Shown here piece by piece: positions 38,230 through 47,611 of a stretch of DNA of 64,000 nt. The stretch is taken from assembly GCF_005281835.1 (NCBI RefSeq), contig NZ_RZIS01000001.1, positions 724,351 to 788,350 of the forward strand, written 5' to 3'. The DNA comes from Vibrio profundi. Its GTDB lineage: Bacteria > Pseudomonadota > Gammaproteobacteria > Enterobacterales > Vibrionaceae. The position numbers were made by a program, and so were the translations under genes. The notes below the pieces were generated by a model. That model worked only from the letters and a program-made list of their open reading frames with translations. It made no database searches and was not told where the DNA came from. How positions within the stretch are numbered: the first letter of the stretch is position 1; the number at the start of each line of letters is the position of its first letter.

Positions 38230-40548
38230 ATGACAACAACGACTCATATTCTAGGCTACCCACGTATTGGCGAGAAAAGAGAACTAAAATTTGCGCTAGA
38301 AAAGTATTGGCGAGGGGAGATTGAACAATCCGAACTCAAAGAACTTGGTAGCGAACTGAGATCGAGAAACTGGAAAGTTCAAGAAGAAGCCAACTTAAGT
38401 TTCGCTACCGCAGGAGATTTTGCTTGGTACGATCATGTACTGACCACGACGCTATTACTTGGGCAAGTACCAAAGCGCCACAACCAAGGGTTTCCTGACT
38501 TAGATACGCTGTTTCGAGTGGGGCGCGGTCAATCACAAGCGCAATCGGCATGTTGTGGTGGAAGTCATGCTACTGATGAAGAAACGGCAGCGTCTGATAT
38601 GACTAAGTGGTTCAATACTAACTACCACTACATCGTTCCTGAATTTAGCAAAGACGATACTTTCGAAGTCAGTTGGCCTCAGCTATTCGACGAAGTTAAC
38701 GAAGCGGTTAAAGCTGGACATAAAGTAAAGCCTGTACTGCTAGGCCCACTTTCTTATCTCTATCTAGGTAAAGAGGTGGAAGAAGGTTTTGATCGATTGA
38801 CGCTTCTTCCGCGCTTACTCACAGCGTATCAGTCAATCTTAGCCAAGCTGTCTAAACTAGGGGTTGAATGGGTTCAGATTGATGAGCCAATTCTTGGATT
38901 GGAATTAGAACAGCAGTGGATAGATTCGTTCAAGCTTACCTACCAAGTCCTCCAAAGTGATGTAAAACTTTTGCTCACCACCTATTTTGATTCGGTGACA
39001 GATACGCTAGATCGTATTGTTGAGTTGCCTGTGAATGGTCTTCACATAGATTTAGCGGCAGCGCCAGAGCAGTTAGAACAAGTGGTGAATAAGCTTCCTG
39101 AAGGTTGGGTTCTATCTGCAGGTGTAATTAATGGCCGAAATGTGTGGCGTGCGGATTTGGCGGCGCTACTGACTAAATTACAACCAGTAAAAGAGAAGTT
39201 AGGTGATAACCTTTGGGTGGCAAGTTCGTGTTCACTTCTTCATAGTCCAGTGGATTTGGCGCTTGAAGATAGTTTGTCTGAAGAGGTGAAGAGTTGGTTC
39301 GCATTTGCTAAACAAAAAGTGTCTGAAGTTAGCCTACTTGGTGCTGCCTTAGATGGTAATCAGGAAGCAATTTTGGCGTGTAAAACGTATAGCCAGCCAA
39401 TTGAAGCCCGAAAAAGTGCCGCTCATGTTAACAAGCCGCAAGTACAAACTCGTTTGAATACGATTACTAAGCAACTCGCTGAGCGCAGTGCACCTTATCC
39501 AGTTCGTGCTGCCCATCAGTCGGAAGTTCTCGGCTTACCATTATTGCCAACAACCACAATTGGCTCGTTCCCACAAACCGGTGAAATACGACTCCAGCGC
39601 AGTGCATACCGATCTGGGCAACTAACGGAAGCTGAATATACCGCAGCACTTAAAGGTCATATCGCTGATGCGGTAAATCGTCAGGAAGCGCTAGATCTCG
39701 ATGTGTTGGTTCACGGAGAAGCAGAACGCAATGACATGGTGGAATACTTTGCAGAAAACCTTGCAGGCTTCCAAACGACAAAGTTTGGTTGGGTTCAAAG
39801 TTATGGTTCTCGTTGTGTAAAACCCGCGATTGTCGTAGCGGATATTGAACGAGAAAAGCCGGTTACTGTTGAATGGTCTACTTATGCGCAGTCGCTGACA
39901 TCAAAACAAATGAAAGGCATGCTTACAGGCCCGGTAACGATTCTATGCTGGACGTTCCCACGCGAAGACATTTCTCGTAAGGAGATTGCTAATCAATTGG
40001 CTTTTGCGCTGCGTGATGAAGTGTCGGACTTACAAGATGCAGGGATCAATATTATTCAAATAGATGAACCTGCTATTCGAGAAGGCTTACCACTTAAGAA
40101 AAGTGATCATGCTGAGTACTTAGAGTGGGCGGTTGATGCGTTTAAGATTTCTGCTGCGAGTGCGAAACCAGAAACACAGATTCATACTCACATGTGCTAC
40201 AGCGAATTCAATGAGATTATCGAATCAGTGGCAGCTTTGGATGCGGATGTCATCACAATTGAAACGTCTCGCTCTAATATGGAGCTCTTGAAAGCGTTCG
40301 AAGAGTTTAATTATCCGAATGAAATTGGCCCTGGTGTCTATGATATCCACTCTCCGAATATCCCATCTGAAGAATGGATTGTCGAATTACTAAAGAAAGC
40401 CGCGAAAAAAATTCCGGCAGAACGCTTATGGGCAAATCCAGACTGTGGCTTGAAAACTCGCAATTGGGCAGAAACCGAAGCTGCTTTAGCTAATTTAGTG
40501 TCAGCGACCAAAATACTCCGTAAAGAGTGGGCTGAAGCCGAAGTTTAG
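38230..40548 (+). CDS. metE: cobalamin-independent methionine synthase MetE
   Basis: A 772-residue enzyme that transfers the methyl group of 5-methyltetrahydropteroyl-tri-L-glutamate to homocysteine. The two-barrel architecture is complete: N-terminal [21 protein letters not shown]-terminal [10 protein letters not shown]. Zinc ligands are visible in THMCYSEF (His and Cys), Glu in ITIETSRS, and Cys in [19 protein letters not shown] precedes the ATG. Regulation by MetJ (operator upstream) and MetR (divergent gene) is expected. The enzyme is large and abundant in B12-poor conditions. Confidence 0.97.
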   Translation: MTTTTHILGYPRIGEKRELKFALEKYWRGEIEQSELKELGSELRSRNWKVQEEANLSFATAGDFAWYDHVLTTTLLLGQVPKRHNQGFPDLDTLFRVGRGQSQAQSACCGGSHATDEETAASDMTKWFNTNYHYIVPEFSKDDTFEVSWPQLFDEVNEAVKAGHKVKPVLLGPLSYLYLGKEVEEGFDRLTLLPRLLTAYQSILAKLSKLGVEWVQIDEPILGLELEQQWIDSFKLTYQVLQSDVKLLLTTYFDSVTDTLDRIVELPVNGLHIDLAAAPEQLEQVVNKLPEGWVLSAGVINGRNVWRADLAALLTKLQPVKEKLGDNLWVASSCSLLHSPVDLALEDSLSEEVKSWFAFAKQKVSEVSLLGAALDGNQEAILACKTYSQPIEARKSAAHVNKPQVQTRLNTITKQLAERSAPYPVRAAHQSEVLGLPLLPTTTIGSFPQTGEIRLQRSAYRSGQLTEAEYTAALKGHIADAVNRQEALDLDVLVHGEAERNDMVEYFAENLAGFQTTKFGWVQSYGSRCVKPAIVVADIEREKPVTVEWSTYAQSLTSKQMKGMLTGPVTILCWTFPREDISRKEIANQLAFALRDEVSDLQDAGINIIQIDEPAIREGLPLKKSDHAEYLEWAVDAFKISAASAKPETQIHTHMCYSEFNEIIESVAALDADVITIETSRSNMELLKAFEEFNYPNEIGPGVYDIHSPNIPSEEWIVELLKKAAKKIPAERLWANPDCGLKTRNWAETEAALANLVSATKILRKEWAEAEV

Positions 40549-40573
40549 CGACTAGATAGGTACATTTATCGAC

Positions 40574-40598
40574 AAACGCCGGCACTTTCCGGCGTTTT
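40574..40598 (+). terminator. intrinsic terminator after metE
   Basis: AACGCCGG / CCGGCGTT stem with a 6-base loop and following T residues, 26 bases past the metE stop. Confidence 0.8.
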
Positions 40599-40631
40599 AA
40601 TCTAACAATCTAAATAAAGTTCAAAAAATCT

Positions 40632-40648
40632 CACTGGTCAGATGTCTT
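40632..40648 (+). promoter_or_regulatory. FadR-like operator upstream of fadL
   Basis: CACTGGTCAGATGTCTT matches 11 of the 13 fixed positions of the E. coli FadR consensus (A-N-CTGGTC-N-GAC-N-T-N-TT). It lies about 190 bp before the fadL start. FadR represses fadL in E. coli and acts on it in Vibrio, so control by acyl-CoA is likely. Confidence 0.6.
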
Positions 40649-40711
40649 TGTTGTGCCCAGTGAATTCAACAAGAGTAATTACTCTAATTATTAATTTCAT
40701 CAATATTATCC

Positions 40712-40733
40712 CCCTCTAAGGTATGCCGTACCT
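40712..40733. promoter_or_regulatory. palindromic element shared with the symporter promoter
   Basis: CCCTCTA is followed by AGGTATG-C-CGTACCT, a 7+1+7 inverted repeat with one mismatch. The 22 bases match the element at 52142-52163 at 18 positions. No regulator is known to me for this motif. Confidence 0.4.
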
Positions 40734-40840
40734 ATTTACTACTATACGTCGAACTGTAAAATGTCTTGCAAAATGTCATACGGATAATGACCAATAAAAG
40801 AACCAAGGAAAGGTCCCAATTAATTAGCTTGGACACTTTC

Positions 40841-42145
40841 ATGACTAAGAGATTCACTCTTGCACAATCGGCATTACTCGTCGGTTCAGCACTTCTCGCA
40901 ACAAATGCTAGCGCTGCTGGCTTTCAAATCGTAGAACATTCCGCATCTGGGTTAGGCCGTGCTTTCGCTGGCGAGGCTGCTATCGCTGATAATGCTGCGA
41001 CTCTAGCCCGCAATCCCGCTTCTCTAAGTATGCTAGAAACCGCGAATTTTACCGGAGGGATCTCTTACATTGATCCTGATGTAGAAGTTGATTTTTGGAA
41101 GCAGGGCGCACGCTATAAATCTGAAGTAACGAGTGAATCAGAAGCGGCCCCAACAGCGTTGGTTCCAAATGTGTTCTATAGCCAACCATTGAACGATAAA
41201 TGGACTTGGGGTATCGGGGCTTACGCTGACTTTGGTCTAGCGTCTGATTATAGTGATGCAACGAACGAGAAATTTGGAGAGATTGCAGGCGACACTGCGG
41301 TATCGGTTGTGAATATTAATAATTCGATAGCTTACGAATTAAACGAGCAACTTACATTGGGCGCATCGGCAAGCATCTTAATGGCGCATGCTGAACTGAA
41401 CCGTTATTCCGACCTTGCTAAATTAGCCCCTAACAATACAACAGGCAGCAATAAGCTTGCGAGCATGTCTGGTGATGGGTTTGGGTTTGGATACAAGTTG
41501 GGCGCGTTGTATGAGTTAAATGAAAGCCACCGTTGGGGTATCGGCTATACAGGCGCCACTGATATTGATATGGAAGGTAAATTTAGCGGTCTTCAATTAG
41601 ACACAGATAATGGAGCACTAGATTACCTAGTTGATATCGATGGTGAATTAACACTTTCTTTACCATCTCTCATGGAAATTTCAGGTTATCACCAAGTGAC
41701 TCAAGATCTAGCTGTTCACTATAGCTGGGTTCATATTGGTTGGAATGTTTTTGAAGAGATTTTAGCGACATCACCTAATGGTGAATGTAGTAACGCTGGT
41801 CAAAACGACAATGAATGTATGCGTAAGCCAGAAGAGTGGAAAGACTCAAACCGTTACTCAATTGGTGCGACATATAATATTTCTCCAAGCTTAGTTGTCC
41901 GTGCTGGTTGGGCGTTAGATGAAACCCCGACGGATGAGCACGTAACCGCTTCTATTCCAGATTCTGATCGTAATTGGTACACAACAGGTGTCTCTTATAT
42001 AGCTGACCAGCATATGGTTGATTTTGGTTTTGCTTATATTGAAGGTGAGAACACTGGTTCACATTTAGAAGATGGCAGTTACTTCGAAGTAACTAAATCA
42101 ACAGCGATGATCTACTCAATTCAGTACTCTTACACTTTTAAATAA
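40841..42145 (+). CDS. fadL: FadL-family long-chain fatty acid outer-membrane porin
   Basis: From the ATG at 40841 this encodes 434 residues. A signal peptide (MTKRFTLAQSALLVGSALLA, ending NASA-AG) is followed directly by the FadL opening GFQIVEHSASGLGRAFAG and the NPA motif in TLARNPASLSM; the C-terminal segment ends in an aromatic-rich strand (YSIQYSYTF), as outer-membrane barrels do. It imports long-chain fatty acids. In-frame ATGs at 40766 and 40787 exist but would bury the signal peptide. The lipase gene follows at 46 bp, forming a functional pair: fatty acids released at the surface enter through this porin. Confidence 0.92.
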   Translation: MTKRFTLAQSALLVGSALLATNASAAGFQIVEHSASGLGRAFAGEAAIADNAATLARNPASLSMLETANFTGGISYIDPDVEVDFWKQGARYKSEVTSESEAAPTALVPNVFYSQPLNDKWTWGIGAYADFGLASDYSDATNEKFGEIAGDTAVSVVNINNSIAYELNEQLTLGASASILMAHAELNRYSDLAKLAPNNTTGSNKLASMSGDGFGFGYKLGALYELNESHRWGIGYTGATDIDMEGKFSGLQLDTDNGALDYLVDIDGELTLSLPSLMEISGYHQVTQDLAVHYSWVHIGWNVFEEILATSPNGECSNAGQNDNECMRKPEEWKDSNRYSIGATYNISPSLVVRAGWALDETPTDEHVTASIPDSDRNWYTTGVSYIADQHMVDFGFAYIEGENTGSHLEDGSYFEVTKSTAMIYSIQYSYTFK

Positions 42146-42191
42146 TACTTTGCTCTGCCTATGAGCAGAGTATTACTAAAGAGAATCAAAG

Positions 42192-44741
42192 ATGAAATTA
42201 AATACAATTTCTAAATACGTTGCAATTGCATTAACGACTGCTGGCTTAACAGCATGTGGTTCAGACAGCAACGATAGCACTGCGAAAGGCCCTGCGAATT
42301 TGAAGTTTTCTTTTGGTATGGAAAATACAAAAGAAATTGCTAACGATAATAATATTCCAATGCCGAATGATTTGTATAAAATCTCTAGCGCAGGAACGCT
42401 AACGTCAAATATTGTAGTTTTTGGTTGTGGTCAAACTGACTCTGCAGATGAACTTCCAGCTGATGTTGAAAATGCCACTAAGTGTGCAATGGAAGATCTT
42501 GATGGTTGGTCAACTACCGCACCATTCACACTACCAATGACAGGTGATGTTTCACAAATGGATGTGAATTCATTTGCCACTGCTGTGAAGTTATTTGATA
42601 TTACAAACACAGCAGAACTCGCCTACGATGTAGACTTTACTGTTAGGGTATCTAAGTTTGGTCATCTGCAAGTATTGCCGTTAAAAGTATTAAAATCAGA
42701 AACGACTTATACATTGGCTATTACTGAGCAATTAGTGGATCAAAGTGGAAACGCGGTTCTTCCATCTGATGAATATGAAGCCAAAAAGCTAGAAGTGAGT
42801 GCCATTGCGACAGAAATCGCCGCTGCTGAGTTAAATGCAGTTAATGCAGGTGTGACTGATGGTATTTTATATGCAGCTAACTTTACGACACAAAGTATTG
42901 GTTCTGAATTACAAGGTCTGACAACGACGTCTAATGGTATCACTTTCGATTCTGCTGAATCAGAAACTTATGAAGCTGACAAAGTTGCATCTTTGTTACC
43001 TTGTGTTGGCCCTGATTGTGTTGAAAAACTATCTGGTACATTAGAACTTCCAAATTACTTACCTGCAGCAACTTCTTTTATTAACAATTGTACTGTTGAT
43101 AGCGTTAATGAAGAGTCAGCAAAGTTTTGGTTTGAGCTAAACGGTGCTAATGCCCATATGGAAAGCTTTAAGTTTACAAAGACGAGCTGCCCAGAGTTAT
43201 ATCAACCAATTGACTTTACAGATACAACCACTTCTACTGTTGAAGTTCAGATCGTTTTTCCTGAAAAAAGATCGACACGCTTTGGTGGTTCTAAAACACC
43301 AGTGCAACAAACAGTGCCGATCGTCATTGCAGCGCATGGTATTACAGCAGTTAAAGAGCTGGGTAATGGTGGTATGACAGGGTTAGATAACTTTGTTCAG
43401 TCACAAATGGCGAATACTGCTCATCCAACATCAGGAACAGATTATGCTGTTATCGCCATTGACCATATTTATCATGGCTCTAGAGCGGTGAGTTTGGATG
43501 GAACTGCTGGTTATGACTGTAGCCAGCCGTTTGATGGTGTTGCTGATTTAGATTGTTTTAAAAACACTGTAGTTGATGCTACTGACCCGAATAATATTAT
43601 TAAGGCACAGCAAGTTACAGGAAATTATGATATTTCTGTAAGTTCATCAGTTCGTGGTCTATTTGCAAGTCAGGATAACGCAGATTCTAAGAACTTCTTA
43701 AAAGCAGATGCATTACTAACATCGCGCGATAACCTTAGAAAGGTTGTTGCTGATATTTTGAACCTTAAAGCAGCTCTTTCTAACACAGTAACAACAGATG
43801 ATTATTATCAATTTGATGCAACTGATGTGAGTATTTACGGTCATTCAATGGGGGCTATTGCGGCTGCAACAGCATCAGGGGTTGAGAAGCGTAAAGGTCA
43901 AGAATTCAACGGTACTATTTTAGCAAACCCTGGTGGTGCTATTGGTGGTATCGTGATGAATTCAAACTGGTTAGGTAAAGATGAAGTACCACCAGCAGTA
44001 AAGTTCTTGCCGGAATACCGTATTCGTATGGCTCGTGAACTAGGCATTGAAGTCGTTGGTGATGAGCAAGCGACATTGGATGCTGTTCGTGTATTTGCTG
44101 AGAATGATCCTAAAGCTTACCTCGCTAAATCAAATGAAATTGCCCCTCAGTTTTTGTCTGAGTTCCAATATCTAATCCAAGCAATTGTCGATACAGCAGA
44201 CCCTTTAAATTATGCTGAAGATTTAGCTTCTGAACCTGTACTTTCATTTACTGCAGTAGGCAACACGGAGAGTAAAGGAACCTTATTTGACGGGCAGTTC
44301 ACGGGATTGACTGCTGGTGACCAAACCGTACCAATTAAGGTTGAACTAGACGAACAAACGATGATTACACGCTGCGTCGCTTTTGAAGGTTCTCAAGACA
44401 TGGCCTCAGTAAGTTCGGAATGTGCATTTGGTGAAGAAAAGGTTCCTTACTACTCAATGAACGTTACCGAATTCCCATTAGCAGGTGCAGAGCCTCTAGA
44501 GAGAGCGCTTAAGCTAAATGATGTTCGTAATGAATCAACTCGTTCATACTCACGCTTAATTGAAGGTAACCATAATATTGGTGTTGGTACGTTAACGGAT
44601 GATGTAACTCAGGGGACTCGTGACTTTGCTACAGTGAAAAGTGCCTCAGACTCAGTTGCGCGCCAGGCTACAGCATTCTTAAGTGGTTCGATTGGGGTAG
44701 TTGAACTGACAGCAGAAGATCAGGTTCTGTTAGAAGACTAA
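42192..44741 (+). CDS. volA: VolA/Pla-1-family surface lysophospholipase (lipoprotein)
   Basis: An 849-residue lipoprotein: the signal peptide ends in the lipobox LTAC (Cys22), followed by Gly-Ser, a residue pair compatible with outer-membrane sorting. The alpha/beta hydrolase part has the nucleophile elbow GHSMG with Ser552, and HGITAVKE upstream fits an oxyanion loop. In V. cholerae the VolA lipoprotein is surface-exposed, cleaves lysophosphatidylcholine, and is encoded beside FadL; the same order here supports the name. A short hairpin (CTCTGC / GCAGAG) lies between the two genes. The gene is less GC-rich than its surroundings and ends at a strong terminator. Confidence 0.9.
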   Translation: MKLNTISKYVAIALTTAGLTACGSDSNDSTAKGPANLKFSFGMENTKEIANDNNIPMPNDLYKISSAGTLTSNIVVFGCGQTDSADELPADVENATKCAMEDLDGWSTTAPFTLPMTGDVSQMDVNSFATAVKLFDITNTAELAYDVDFTVRVSKFGHLQVLPLKVLKSETTYTLAITEQLVDQSGNAVLPSDEYEAKKLEVSAIATEIAAAELNAVNAGVTDGILYAANFTTQSIGSELQGLTTTSNGITFDSAESETYEADKVASLLPCVGPDCVEKLSGTLELPNYLPAATSFINNCTVDSVNEESAKFWFELNGANAHMESFKFTKTSCPELYQPIDFTDTTTSTVEVQIVFPEKRSTRFGGSKTPVQQTVPIVIAAHGITAVKELGNGGMTGLDNFVQSQMANTAHPTSGTDYAVIAIDHIYHGSRAVSLDGTAGYDCSQPFDGVADLDCFKNTVVDATDPNNIIKAQQVTGNYDISVSSSVRGLFASQDNADSKNFLKADALLTSRDNLRKVVADILNLKAALSNTVTTDDYYQFDATDVSIYGHSMGAIAAATASGVEKRKGQEFNGTILANPGGAIGGIVMNSNWLGKDEVPPAVKFLPEYRIRMARELGIEVVGDEQATLDAVRVFAENDPKAYLAKSNEIAPQFLSEFQYLIQAIVDTADPLNYAEDLASEPVLSFTAVGNTESKGTLFDGQFTGLTAGDQTVPIKVELDEQTMITRCVAFEGSQDMASVSSECAFGEEKVPYYSMNVTEFPLAGAEPLERALKLNDVRNESTRSYSRLIEGNHNIGVGTLTDDVTQGTRDFATVKSASDSVARQATAFLSGSIGVVELTAEDQVLLED

Positions 44742-44760
44742 GACTAAGACTAAAGCATTA

Positions 44761-44789
44761 AAAAGGCCTCGCATCTGCGAGGCCTTTTT
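44761..44789. terminator. bidirectional terminator after volA (repeat copy A)
   Basis: GGCCTCGC / GCGAGGCC stem with loop ATCT, A run before and T run after. Nearly the same terminator occurs at 46572-46602. Confidence 0.85.
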
Positions 44790-44905
44790 GATCTAGGGAA
44801 TTGGTAGCTGCACGCGCTAGTTTCTTCGCTGAACAATGGTCGCCCACGAGTCGGTGTAAGTGTTACGTACCTTAATCATGTAAGTCATTCATATCTGATA
44901 AACCG
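44761..44905. repeat. copy A of a duplicated terminator-plus-gene-end segment
   Basis: This stretch is a diverged copy of 46572-46720: the terminator, then about 110 bp corresponding to the 3' end of the pilotin gene on the minus strand. The best-conserved block, near 44859-44882, includes GTGTTACGTACCTTAATCAT and the following bases. Translated on the minus strand it gives YMIKVRNT, as in the pilotin, then diverges and stops early. It is a gene remnant, not a gene. Confidence 0.7.
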
Positions 44906-44919
44906 CACACTGATCGCAT

Positions 44920-44933
44920 AATTGTATACAATT
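44920..44933. promoter_or_regulatory. 14-bp palindromic operator (TTGTATACAA type)
   Basis: AATTGTATACAATT is perfectly symmetric and resembles operators of GntR/FadR-family (FCD) regulators. It is the upstream site of a pair before the YfcC-type transporter. Confidence 0.5.
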
Positions 44934-44945
44934 TGTGTGATATGT

Positions 44946-44961
44946 TGTGAACAATTTCACC
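44946..44961. promoter_or_regulatory. CRP-like site
   Basis: TGTGA-ACAATT-TCACC matches nine of the ten conserved bases of the CRP consensus TGTGA-N6-TCACA. It lies between the two TTGT-type palindromes upstream of the transporter gene, suggesting catabolite control. Confidence 0.6.
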
Positions 44962-44965
44962 TATT

Positions 44966-44977
44966 ATTGTGTACATT
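44966..44977. promoter_or_regulatory. second, imperfect TTGT-N2-ACAW operator
   Basis: ATTGTGTACATT resembles the perfect palindrome at 44920-44933 (10 of 12 bases of its core), 34 bp downstream of it. The pair frames the CRP-like site. Confidence 0.4.
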
Positions 44978-45075
44978 GCGGCTTGTCGACTGTATGTTGT
45001 TCTGGCAATTGTTAATAATCTTAACAGGGTTGTAATTGTTTTAACATTTTCATTTCTAGCAAAGTGAGGGCAAAC

Positions 45076-46551
45076 ATGGAAGCGCAACCAAGTAGTAATA
45101 AGGAAAGAATTCTCAACCGTCACCACCCAGATCACCAACTGCAAAAACCTAAGCCTGGCAAATGGGAAATGCCAGATATTTACATTATTCTCACCGCTAT
45201 GATCTTAATCGTATCGGTTTTAACCTATGCTATCCCGACTGGGAAGTTCGATCGTGTGACTTTAGATAACGGTAGAGAAACTGTAGTTGCAGGTTCTTAT
45301 CAGCTTGTTGAAGCCAGCCCTGTTAGTGCAATGGAAGTTGTAACTGCGATTCCTCGAGGCTTGAGTGAAGCTTCCATCGTTGTGTTCCTTACACTACTCG
45401 TTGGAGGATCTATTGGTGTTTTGCAACGTACTGGAGTTGTTAATTACGGTGTTAATAGCTTGATAAAACAGCTTGGGTCAGCCACTTATCTGATGGTGCC
45501 TATTCTGATGGTCGTATTCGCTGCAATCTGTTCTTTCATTGGTACGCCAGAACTAGGCATAGCGTATTTACCTATAGTGGTTCCTTTGATGCTACGGCTT
45601 GGCTACGACTCGATGACAGCAGTTGCGACAGTGTTAATTAGTTGTACGTTTGGCTTCGCATTTGGCATTACTTCTCCCACTAATGTCGGACTCGGTCATA
45701 TGCTAGCCGAGTTACCTATGTTTTCTGGAGCAGGGTTCCGCGTCATGGTGTTGGCCTTGGTTATGTTAGTCTCTATTGCTTTTGTTGTCCGGTACGCCCG
45801 CAAAGTCAAAGCTGATCCGCATTCTAGTCTTACCTACGATCAAGATGTCAAACTCAAGCTCACCATACTTGGTCATGGTGAAGGTGAGCCTGAACCTGAG
45901 CCAACCACTCGAATGAAAATCGCTGGACTGGCAACTTTGGTCATGTTCGTCGGTATCATTGCGTCAACGCTGAAGTTTAACCTTGGGTTTTATGAGTTGT
46001 CGGGATTATTTATGACTATGGCGATCATTACGTCACTGATCATTGGTCACAAAGGAAACGAGATTTGCAACAACTTCAACTCAGCATTCCAAGGTATGTT
46101 GGTGGGGGCTCTTATAACCGGCGTGGCTCGCGCAGTTTCTGTGGTGCTGTCAGACGGACAAATTCTTGATACGATCGTATACAGTTTGTCGGAAATGCTT
46201 GGTGCACTTCCTCCATCTGTTACCTCGATTGGCATCTTACTGACTCAGGCCGTGTTTAATTTCCTCGTTCCTTCAGGGAGTGGCCAAACGCTACTAACAC
46301 TTCCTATTTTATTACCACTTGCAGACCTTATTGGCCTCACGCGACAAATCGTTATCTTGGCAACTCAATGGGGTGATGGTGTCACTAATATCCTTTTCCC
46401 AACCTCGGGATATTTTATGGCGATTCTGGTGATGGCTAGAGTTGATTATATGAAGTGGGTGAGGTTCTTCTTACCACTGCTTGCCGTCGTAATTTGTATT
46501 GCGATTGTTTTCCTACTTATTGCGCAGGCGATTGAACTCGGGCCTTTCTAA
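45076..46551 (+). CDS. YfcC-family (DcuC/ArsB-like) membrane transporter
   Basis: A 491-residue inner-membrane carrier with about 12 helices. KWEMPDIYIILTAMILIVSVLTYAIPTGKFDR at the start and FGFAFGITSPTNVGLGHMLAELP are typical of the YfcC family, annotated variously as C4-dicarboxylate or basic amino acid carriers. VPSGSGQTLLTLPILLPLADL near residue 405 is a re-entrant substrate motif of the fold. The ATG at 45076 is chosen because GAGG lies 6 bases upstream; a GTG at 45064 is the alternative. It is the only gene between two copies of a ~145-bp segment and has an elaborate upstream control region. The substrate is unknown. Confidence 0.88.
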   Translation: MEAQPSSNKERILNRHHPDHQLQKPKPGKWEMPDIYIILTAMILIVSVLTYAIPTGKFDRVTLDNGRETVVAGSYQLVEASPVSAMEVVTAIPRGLSEASIVVFLTLLVGGSIGVLQRTGVVNYGVNSLIKQLGSATYLMVPILMVVFAAICSFIGTPELGIAYLPIVVPLMLRLGYDSMTAVATVLISCTFGFAFGITSPTNVGLGHMLAELPMFSGAGFRVMVLALVMLVSIAFVVRYARKVKADPHSSLTYDQDVKLKLTILGHGEGEPEPEPTTRMKIAGLATLVMFVGIIASTLKFNLGFYELSGLFMTMAIITSLIIGHKGNEICNNFNSAFQGMLVGALITGVARAVSVVLSDGQILDTIVYSLSEMLGALPPSVTSIGILLTQAVFNFLVPSGSGQTLLTLPILLPLADLIGLTRQIVILATQWGDGVTNILFPTSGYFMAILVMARVDYMKWVRFFLPLLAVVICIAIVFLLIAQAIELGPF

Positions 46552-46571
46552 TTAGAGCGCTATAGCTGCAT

Positions 46572-46602
46572 AAAAAAGGCCTCGCAATAGCGAGGCCTTT
46601 TT
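46572..46602. terminator. bidirectional terminator (repeat copy B)
   Basis: AAAAAAGGCCTCGC / GCGAGGCCTTTTT with loop AATA lies between the transporter and the convergent pilotin gene. Confidence 0.85.
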
Positions 46603-46720
46603 GATTTAGATATTGAGTAACATTACGCGCATGTTTCTTTGCTGATCAATTGCTCGACCATTAATTGGCCGCGAGTGTTACGTACCTTAATCATGTAAGC
46701 CATTCCCATATCTAGATTGG
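46572..46720. repeat. copy B of the duplicated segment
   Basis: This contains the terminator above plus the last ~32 codons of the intact pilotin gene, and is the counterpart of copy A at 44761-44905. The intact gene here marks it as the original. Confidence 0.7.
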
Positions 46721-47009
46721 CTTTGACATCTGAATTCGTGCAGTAGCTATTTACGCTGCTCTTGATGACTTCAGGAAGTGGCTTTGCGCCTTCCGCGTCT
46801 TGGTTGTAAATCATCATGATTTCAACCACGTTCTTTTTTGCAAGCACACGCATTACTGATAGCGGACCATATTCAATAGGTAAGCCCGCAGACAATACGC
46901 CAGCTCGGTGCTGCGCCATCATTTCTAACTGACGTTGCTCGTCATTATTAGAGCTACAACCTGAAAGTAAGCTCGCTAAAGCAACGGTACCAATTAACCA
47001 CTTTTTCAC
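46623..47009 (-). CDS. GspS/AspS-type secretion pilotin lipoprotein
   Basis: A 128-residue lipoprotein with lipobox LSGC (Cys18). The mature part, GLPIEYGPLSVMRVLAKKN, VEIMMIYNQDAEGAKPLPEV, SYCTN and RNTRGQLMVEQLISKETC, fits the AspS pilotin family of Vibrio, whose members carry a conserved disulfide (here Cys in SYCTN and KETC). AspS takes the type II secretin to the outer membrane. Recognition is from memory of the family; no secretion genes are adjacent. It is one base downstream of the yciI stop, so co-transcribed with it. Confidence 0.72.
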   Translation of the reverse strand: MKKWLIGTVALASLLSGCSSNNDEQRQLEMMAQHRAGVLSAGLPIEYGPLSVMRVLAKKNVVEIMMIYNQDAEGAKPLPEVIKSSVNSYCTNSDVKANLDMGMAYMIKVRNTRGQLMVEQLISKETCA

Positions 47010-47010
47010 T

Positions 47011-47307
47011 TTAAAACACTTTCTTAAATGGTTTCACAATAACGTTAGCGTAGACGCCAGCTTCAATATACGGATCTGCGTCAGCCCAAGACTGTGCATC
47101 TTCTAGAGAATTGAACTCAGCAATCACGGTTGAACCTGTAAAGCCGGCTTCTCCAGGGTTATCTGAATCAATCGCTGGCATAGGCCCAGCAGTCAGTAAG
47201 CGGCCTTCGTCTTGAAGCTTTTGTAAACGTTCTAGATGTTGAGGTCGCACGCTTAGGCGCTTTTCTAGAGAGTTTTCGACATCCTGAGAAAAAATTACGT
47301 ACCACAT
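47011..47307 (-). CDS. yciI: YciI-family protein
   Basis: A 98-residue dimeric alpha+beta-barrel protein. [31 protein letters not shown] and [36 protein letters not shown] are the YciI pattern, with the His-Asp pair (His24 in RPQHLERL and Asp of ADADPY) proposed for catalysis in the family. The physiological reaction is unsettled. It lies near yciA and yciB, as in E. coli. Confidence 0.93.
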   Translation of the reverse strand: MWYVIFSQDVENSLEKRLSVRPQHLERLQKLQDEGRLLTAGPMPAIDSDNPGEAGFTGSTVIAEFNSLEDAQSWADADPYIEAGVYANVIVKPFKKVF

Positions 47308-47573
47308 ATTTGGCTATCCTTATTGAGCGGCACCACGAGGTGCTTAGATTTGTAATCAGGTTAATTTACTCTAACTTCAATCAATTGGAAGGGGCCAATA
47401 AAAGAAAGTGTGAGTTTGCTTGAAGTGATTGGACATCATAGATGCTTTCTAGTTCTCAATCGCGAGTAAAATATTAATTTACTGTTGGTGAAAGAGCTTA
47501 GGAATACGGTGTAAGAGAAACGGTTTAACGGTTAGTCGGTAGCTTTTTGTAAGGTATTCCCCGTAAAGGACAA

Positions 47574-47606
47574 CAAAAAAAGCCGCTCAGATATAGCGAC
47601 TTTTTT
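47574..47606 (-). terminator. intrinsic terminator after yciA
   Basis: On the minus strand the stem AGTCGCT / AGCGGCT (one G-T pair) with a 7-base loop is followed by seven T, directly after the yciA stop codon. The rest of the 300-bp space up to yciI shows nothing recognised. Confidence 0.75.
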
Positions 47607-47611
47607 GATGG

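Noticed and set aside
44872..45144. 90-codon minus-strand frame upstream of the transporter
   Set aside because: It crosses the regulatory array and the transporter start, has no family pattern, and is best explained as chance opposite a control region.
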